From assembly GCA_024291935.2 (NCBI GenBank), contig CM044322.1, positions 20,025,405-20,089,404 on the forward strand: DNA of 64,000 bases, read 5' to 3'. Shown here one piece after another: positions 58,570 to 64,000 of this stretch; the stretch's first letter is position 1, and each line of letters opens with the position of its first letter. The notes under the pieces were generated by a model. It saw only the letters and a list, made by a program, of their open reading frames with translations, searched no databases and was not told the DNA's origin. Source of the DNA: Okapia johnstoni. Its lineage: Eukaryota; Chordata; Mammalia; Artiodactyla; Giraffidae. A program made the translations under genes and the position numbers.

Positions 58570-60281
58570 AAGTAGTGTAATAGCACTTGAAGGTAGACTA
58601 TTATAGATTAAAAGATATATACTATAAACCATAAAGCAATCACTAATGTAAAACAAAATAGAAAGTGGAATCGTAAAAAATACAAAATTACTTCAAAAAG
58701 CATTAAAAGAGTAAAATGAGAGAAAAGAACAGATATGAGAAACAAAACAAATAGTAAGATATTTATAGTAGATTTAAACCCACCCATTCAATTTAAATGC
58801 AACCAATTACATTAAATATAAATAATTAAGTATAAACACATTAAATGTAACTAATCCAAATACCCCAACTGAAAGACTGGATAAAAGATCAAGACTTAAC
58901 TATATATTGCCTAAAAGAAACCCACTTTAACTATAAAGAGACAAGTGAGTTAAAAGTACTAATAAAAGGATGGAAAAAGATATTCCATGCTAATACAAGT
59001 CACAAGAAAGCTAGAGTAGCTATAGTAAAGTCAGATAAAGTAGATTCCAGGACAAAGAATATCACTAGTGATAGAGAGGACTATTTCATAACAATAAAAT
59101 ACATAATGATATTATGTCTTCATCAGGAGGACATCATAACCTAAATGTCTATGTTCCTAATAACAAAGCTTCAAAATACACAAAGCAAAACCTGATAGAA
59201 CTACAGAGAAAAACAGACAAATCCACAATTAACCAAAGACTTCAACAAAGCTGTCAATAATTGATAGCAAATCAAGAATACAGAAGATTTGCATAACACT
59301 ATTAACCAACTAGACTTAACAGATATTTATAAAACACTCCAGTCCACAATAGCAAAACACACATTTGTTAAAACAAATAAGTGCACACTATACTGAGTCA
59401 TAAAGCAAGTCTCAATAAATCTAAATGGATTCAAATCATACAAAGTATATCCTGACCACAAATTAGGAATTAGTAACAAAAAGACATCTGGAAAATCCTC
59501 AAATATTTGCAAACTATATAAACCTCTATAAAGCCCATGAGTCAAAGATGACATCAAAGGAAAAATGAGAAATTATTCTGAACTAAATGAAACATGCCAC
59601 AGCACATTTGTGAGGTGGAACTAATGCAGTATTTAGAGGAACATTTACAGCATGGTAATGCCTTTATCAGGAAAGAAGACAAGTTGCAAATAAATGGCCT
59701 CAGCTTCTATGTTAAGAAAAGTAGTAAAGGGATATCAAAACAACAAATGAAACCCAAAGTAGATAAAAGAAAGTAAATAATAAAGATTATAGCAGAAATC
59801 AGTAAAATTTCAAGGAAGAAAAAAATAGGAAAAAGACAGTGAAACCAAAAGCTGATTCTTGGACCAATAAATTTGATAAACTTAAACCTACCAGACTGAT
59901 GGAGGGTAAAATAGAGAAGACAGAAATTTACAATATCAGGAACAAGAGAGGTAATATCATTAAAGATTCTAAAGTTATTAAAAAGAAAAGGAAATACCAT
60001 AAACAATTTTATGCTGATAAATTTAACTACTTAAGACAAAAGGGACACAATCCTTCAAACACACAAACAACAAAAGATCAAGAAGAAATGAATAACATAA
60101 ATTTTATATTTATTAAAGAAACTGAATTTGAACTGAGAAAAATTTTCCCACAAAGAAAAGTCCAGGTACAGATGGCTTACCTGATGAATTCTTCCAAATA
60201 CACAAAGCAGAAACAATACCAATTCGATATAAACTCTTCCAGAAAATTAAAAAAGAAATACTTTACAATGCACACTGTGAT

Positions 60282-60511
60282 GTAGCGCATGCATACTAAG
60301 TCACTTCAGTCGTGCCCAGTGCTTTGCGACCATATGGACTGTAGCCCGCCAGGCTCCCCATCCATGGGATTCCCCAAGCAAGAATAATGGAGTGGGTTAC
60401 CATGCCCTTCTCCAGCGGATCTTCCCAATCCGAGGATGGAATCCCTATCTCTCATGGCTCCTGCAATGGCAAGCAGTTTACTTTCTTTAAAGTGAACACA
60501 GTGGGAAGCAC
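60282..60511 (-). mobile_element. Bov-tA SINE with perfect TSD
   Basis: Antisense Bov-tA with a diverged head. CACACTGTGAT is duplicated at 60271-60281 and 60512-60522 (11/11). Confidence 0.93.
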
Positions 60512-60610
60512 CACACTGTGATTTCAGGACACTCTAAAACCAAAGTCAGAGAAATAACACAAGAAAACCACACACCAATATTCCTCCATGAATACAGATA
60601 CAAAATTCTT

Positions 60611-60735
60611 CTTTTTTTGGCCATACCACACAACATGCAGGATCTTCATTTCCCCACCAGGGATCAGGGATCCAATCCAGGCCCTCTGCATTGGAAGCAC
60701 AGAGTCTTAACCACTGGACTGACAGGGAAGTCCCT
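60611..60735 (-). mobile_element. CHR-2-type SINE with perfect TSD
   Basis: TTTTTTTGGCCATACCAC to GACAGGGAAGTCCC. AAAATTCTT is duplicated at 60602-60610 and 60736-60744. Confidence 0.92.
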
Positions 60736-60873
60736 AAAATTCTTTAAGGTAATTTTAGCAAATAAAATGAAGCAAATCAAGCAACATATAAAAAGATAAT
60801 AATACATCAAGACCAAGTAGGGTATTATGCAAGTGTGACAAGTTGGTTTAAAACTCAAAAATCAATGTAATTA

Positions 60874-60996
60874 GGAAATTCCCTGGTAGTCCAGTGGTTA
60901 GGACGTGGCACTTTCACTGCAGTGGCTCAGACTCAATCTCTGGTTAGAGAACTAAGATCCCACAAGCCACGTGGTTCCCCCTGCCCCCCTCCAAAA
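60874..60996 (+). mobile_element. CHR-2-type SINE with TSD
   Basis: GGAAATTCCCTGGTAGTCCAG, GAACTAAGATCCCACAAGCC. CAATGTAATTA (60863-60873) / CAATGGAATTA (60997-61007), 10/11. It is opposite in orientation to the CHR-2 copy 140 bases upstream. Confidence 0.9.
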
Positions 60997-62385
60997 CAAT
61001 GGAATTAATATTAATAAACTAAAAAAGAAAACCAAGGTGTGACCACTTCAACAGATACATCTAACAACATCTATTCCTGGGGGGAGAAAAAAACCTATTA
61101 AGAAACTAGGAATAGAAAGGAATATCTTAAAATTGATAGGGAGCATCTACAAAAACACCAACAAACCTAAAACTAGCATCACACTTAAATAGTAAAAGAC
61201 TGAAAGCTTTCCCCCTAAGAGAGGCAAGAATGTCTGCTCTCACCACTTCTATTAAACGTTAACCTGAAGGTGCTAATCAGGCAAGAAATCATGAGTAGAT
61301 AGCCAGTGCAATCAGCCAAGAAAAAGAAATAAAAGGCATCCTGATTGGAAAAGAAATCTTTATTTGCAGACATTATATACAATCCTCTGTATAGAAAAGC
61401 TAATAGAATCTGTAAAATACCCACTAGAAATAACATGTGAGTTTAGCAAGGTTGCAGCATACAAGGCAAAAATGAAAAAAAAGAATCTGTTATAGTCTAT
61501 ATACTAGAAATAAATTAGAAACAAATTTTTAAAAATATACCACCCACAATATCATCGAAAATTGTAAAATACTTAGGAATAAATCAAACAAAAGATCTAT
61601 AAGACCTGCACACTGAAAGTTTTATAGAGAGAAATTTTAAAAGACACAATACAGAGAGAGATGTACACTATTAATATATTAATTCTCCCCAAATTGATCT
61701 ATCATTTCAACACAACCCCAATCAAAATCCGAACAGGCTTTTTGTGCAAAATTGACAAGTTGAGTCTAAAATTCATTTGGGCATGGAAATGATCTAGAAT
61801 AGATAAAATAACTTTGAAAAAAGAAAAACAAAGTTAGAGAATTTATACTTGACCTCAAAATTTATTAGAAATCTATAGTAATAAAAATAGTATTCTTGTG
61901 AGTCGAGATAAACAGTAGAATGATAGAATACACCAAAGACCAGATACAGACCCCCATGTATATTTGATTTTCAACAAAGGTACCAAAGCATTTGAGTGCA
62001 GGAGAAAACAGACTATTTAACAAACGGTGCTGAAACTATTAAATATCCATATTTTTAAAAATAAATGTCAGTCTTTATTTTGGACTAAATACACAAAAAT
62101 AAAATCAAAATGGATCACAGACCTGAAATTATAAAACTTTTAGAAGAAAACATAGGAAAAATCTTTGCAACCTTTGATTAGATAAAAATTTCTTGAGTAA
62201 GATATAAAAAGCACAATTCACAAAATGAAAAGATTCATCAAAATTAAGAACGTCTGCTCTCTGAAGACAGTGTTAAGAATATGATTAGGTATGTCACAAA
62301 CACTTAGGAAAACAGTTTGGCAGTTTCTTAATGGGAAAAAGCAACTGCAAATCACATATGTGATTAATGATTTATATCCTGAATA

Positions 62386-62600
62386 TGGGGGCTTCCCTGG
62401 TGGTTCACTGGTAAAGAGTCCACCTGCCAATGCAGGAGACACGAGTAGATTCCTGGGTTGGGAAGATCTCTGGGAGGAAAGCACGGCAACCAATTCGTTT
62501 TCTTGCCTAGAAATCCCACGGACAGAGGAACCTGGCAGGCTATAGGCCGTGGGGTTACAAAAGAGTCAGACACAACTTAGCAACTAAAACAAACAAAAAA
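62386..62600 (+). mobile_element. Bov-tA SINE with TSD
   Basis: GGGCTTCCCTGGTGGTTCAC to CAACTTAGCAACTAAAAC plus A-rich tail. ATCCTGAATA (62376-62385) / ATCCAGAATA (62601-62610), 9/10. Confidence 0.92.
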
Positions 62601-62648
62601 ATCCAGAATAGAGAAACACCTCATTTAACTCAATAAGACAAATCCAAT

Positions 62649-62824
62649 GTATTTATTTAACGAAGTATAGCTGATTTACAATGTTTTGTTAATTTCTGCT
62701 ATATGGCAAGGTGACTCAGTTATACAAACGAATACATTCTTTTTTATATTCTTTTCCATTATGATTTATCCCAGGACACTGAGTATAGTTCCCCGTGCTA
62801 TATAATAGGACCCTGTTGTCCACT
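62649..62824 (-). mobile_element. Cetartiodactyl L1 3' end inserted in the older L1
   Basis: ATAGCTGATTTACAATGTTTTG, TTCTGCTATATGGCAAGGTG, AGTTCCCCGTGCTATATAATA: antisense L1 3' UTR of a younger lineage. The duplication GACAAATCCAAT (62637-62648) / GACAAAACCAAT (62825-62836) matches 11/12. Confidence 0.88.
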
Positions 62825-63539
62825 GACAAAACCAATTTAAAACCAGACAAAAGATTTGATTTGACATTTCACTAAAGAAGATAAATGAATGTCTCTTAAG
62901 CATATGAAAAGATGCTCAACATTACTAGTCATCAGAAAAATGCAAATTAAGATCACATTGAATAGGGCTACACAGCTCCTACATGGACTGAAATTAAAAA
63001 GACTTATCATACCAAGTGTTGGTAAGGCAGTGAAAATGGAACTGTCATACCCTGCTGGTGGTAAAATGATACAAGCACTTTGGAAAACAGTTCGGCAGTT
63101 TCTTAAAATGTTAAACATAAACCTACCACATGACCCAGTCATTCCACTCTTAGGTAGTTGCCCAAGAGAAATAAAGGCATATGTCTATACGAAGATTTAT
63201 ACGCAGATGTTCACAGAACCTCTATTTGTCATGGCCAAAAAACTAGAAACAACCCAAACGTTTAGGAATTGATAAATAATCATGGAATATTTACTCAGTG
63301 GCATACTACTTGGTAAAACAAAGGACTTAACTGTTGATACAAGCAACAACATGGATGAATCTCAAAATGTACTAAATGAAAGAAATCAGATTACAAGCAA
63401 GTATATATTACATGATTTTATTTATATAAAAAATTTGCAAATCCAAACTAACCTATAAAGACAAAACCAGCGGTTGTCTGGTGATGGAGTGGGAGGGATG
63501 GGACAGAAGGATTATCAAGGGATGCAAGGAAACTTTTTA

Positions 63540-63708
63540 TTTTTTTTTATTTTATTTTATTTTTTTTTAGTTCTACCAGTTTATTGCTACCAACCCATCT
63601 CCCTCCACCCTCATGCACGTGTGCTCAGTCATGTAACCCCATGGACTGCAGCCCACCAGGCTCCTCTGTTCATGGACTTTTCCAGGCAAGAATACTGGAG
63701 TGGGTTGC
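63540..63708 (-). mobile_element. Chimeric BovA retro-insertion with extra 3' segment and A-rich tail
   Basis: Exact 16-bp duplications GCAAGGAAACTTTTTA (63524-63539 and 63709-63724) bracket it. On the minus strand it reads: 5'-truncated BovA body, then about 50 bases not part of the standard SINE (CATGAGGGTGGAGGGAGATG, GGTTGGTAGC), then AATAAA, then an A-rich (AAAAT)n tail. The extra segment may be a transduced 3' flank or another L1-type 3' end. Confidence 0.9.
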
Positions 63709-63924
63709 GCAAGGAAACTTTTTAGAAGAATTAGATATTCATCTTCTTGATTGTGGTGGTGGTTTCATGGTTATTTAAGTCTGCTGTATGTCAAATATAA
63801 CAAATTGTTTTTTTAAGATGTATGTATTTTTTTAAGACATATGACCAGAATGCAACATTTTAACTCACTGCCCGTTGCCATATTGCCCATAGCTCAAAGA
63901 ATCACAGATTTTGAAGAACTGAAT

Positions 63925-64000
63925 TCATTCACGCATGCGTGCTAAGTCATTTCAGTCATATTTGACTCTTTATGACCCCATCGACTGTAGCTCGCCAGCC
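63925..64000 (-). mobile_element. Bov-tA SINE, cut by the window edge
   Basis: GCGTGCTAAGTCATTTCAGTC to TGTAGCTCGCCAGCC: the antisense 3' part of a BovA body. The rest lies outside the window. Confidence 0.85.

Larger units (their letters stand above)
58570..63830 (+). mobile_element. Old L1: decayed ORF2 plus 3' UTR, with six nested insertions
   Basis: L1 text follows consensus order from the ORF2 endonuclease region (ATATATTGCCTAAAAGAAACC near 58903, GATGGAAAAAGATATTCCATG near 58970) through the finger-region frame at 59839-60285 (GPDGF-type block degraded) to the RT C-terminus. It ends in the 3' UTR (TGACCCAGTCATTCCACTC near 63132, CTTGATTGTGGTGGTGG near 63746). Removing the insertions at 60282-60511, 60611-60735, 60874-60996, 62386-62600, 62649-62824 and 63540-63708 restores continuity. 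Many stops and indels; inactive. It is the longest L1 in the window. Confidence 0.88.

Noticed and set aside
1..64000. CRISPR array, operon, phage or other prokaryotic system
   Set aside because: The repeat content is mammalian throughout, repeats are dispersed and of mixed orientation, and there are no operon-like gene runs.

Overview
This is ruminant (almost certainly bovid) nuclear DNA. The diagnosis rests on repeats: BovB (RTE-type) LINE fragments with (ACTGA)n-like 3' ends, many tRNA-derived Bov-tA / Bov-A2 SINEs, CHR-2-type SINEs found across cetartiodactyls, a bovine-type mariner MITE and ruminant L1 3' ends. These lie on an older mammalian layer of L1M, L2, MIR, MLT1, MER5 and Tigger-like fossils. 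The species cannot be fixed from the sequence. No complete protein-coding gene, rRNA, tRNA gene or CRISPR array was found. Nearly all longer open reading frames sit on LINE or SINE sequence.

Layout. 1-5 kb: Bov-tA and BovB debris, including a perfect 145-bp inverted repeat, and a mariner MITE. 5.9-11.3 kb: an old plus-strand L1 split by a 2.7-kb BovB, a CHR-2 SINE (itself holding a Bov-tA dimer and a BovA piece) and a further Bov-tA. 12.6-18.4 kb: two BovB 3' fragments with clear target-site duplications (TSDs), the second inside an older repeat. 19.3-21.4 kb: a second L1 holding a tail-to-tail SINE pair. 22.7-26.4 kb: an MLT1-like LTR split by another old LTR, then two DNA-transposon fossils, one split by a BovB with an open C-terminal RT frame. 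27-41 kb: mostly unassigned AT-rich sequence with scattered SINEs, MIR, L2, an MLT1 and a polypurine tract. 41.5-51.2 kb: three L1 3' ends with SINE/BovB insertions and several further SINEs. 51.2-58.5 kb: MER5A, a large unassigned block with one weak minus-strand exon candidate, and an L2. 58.6-63.8 kb: an old L1 spanning much of ORF2 and the 3' UTR, with six later insertions.

The parts form a layered insertion record rather than a pathway. TSDs and nesting give relative ages: MIR/L2/MLT1/Tigger oldest, then L1M, then BovB and CHR-2, then Bov-tA/Bov-A2. All seven sizeable old L1 copies point to the plus strand. If the window is intronic, that weakly suggests a host gene on the minus strand.

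Two observations stand out. First, the 145-bp inverted repeat at 1,170-1,531 is 100% identical and runs past the SINE into flanking DNA. Second, the large BovB insertion carries, inside its own TSDs, a 62-bp filler copied at 58/62 identity from a site about 1.2 kb upstream. That looks like reverse-transcriptase template switching. Family names come from recognition of consensus motifs, not from a database search, and element edges without a stated TSD are approximate by 5-30 bases.
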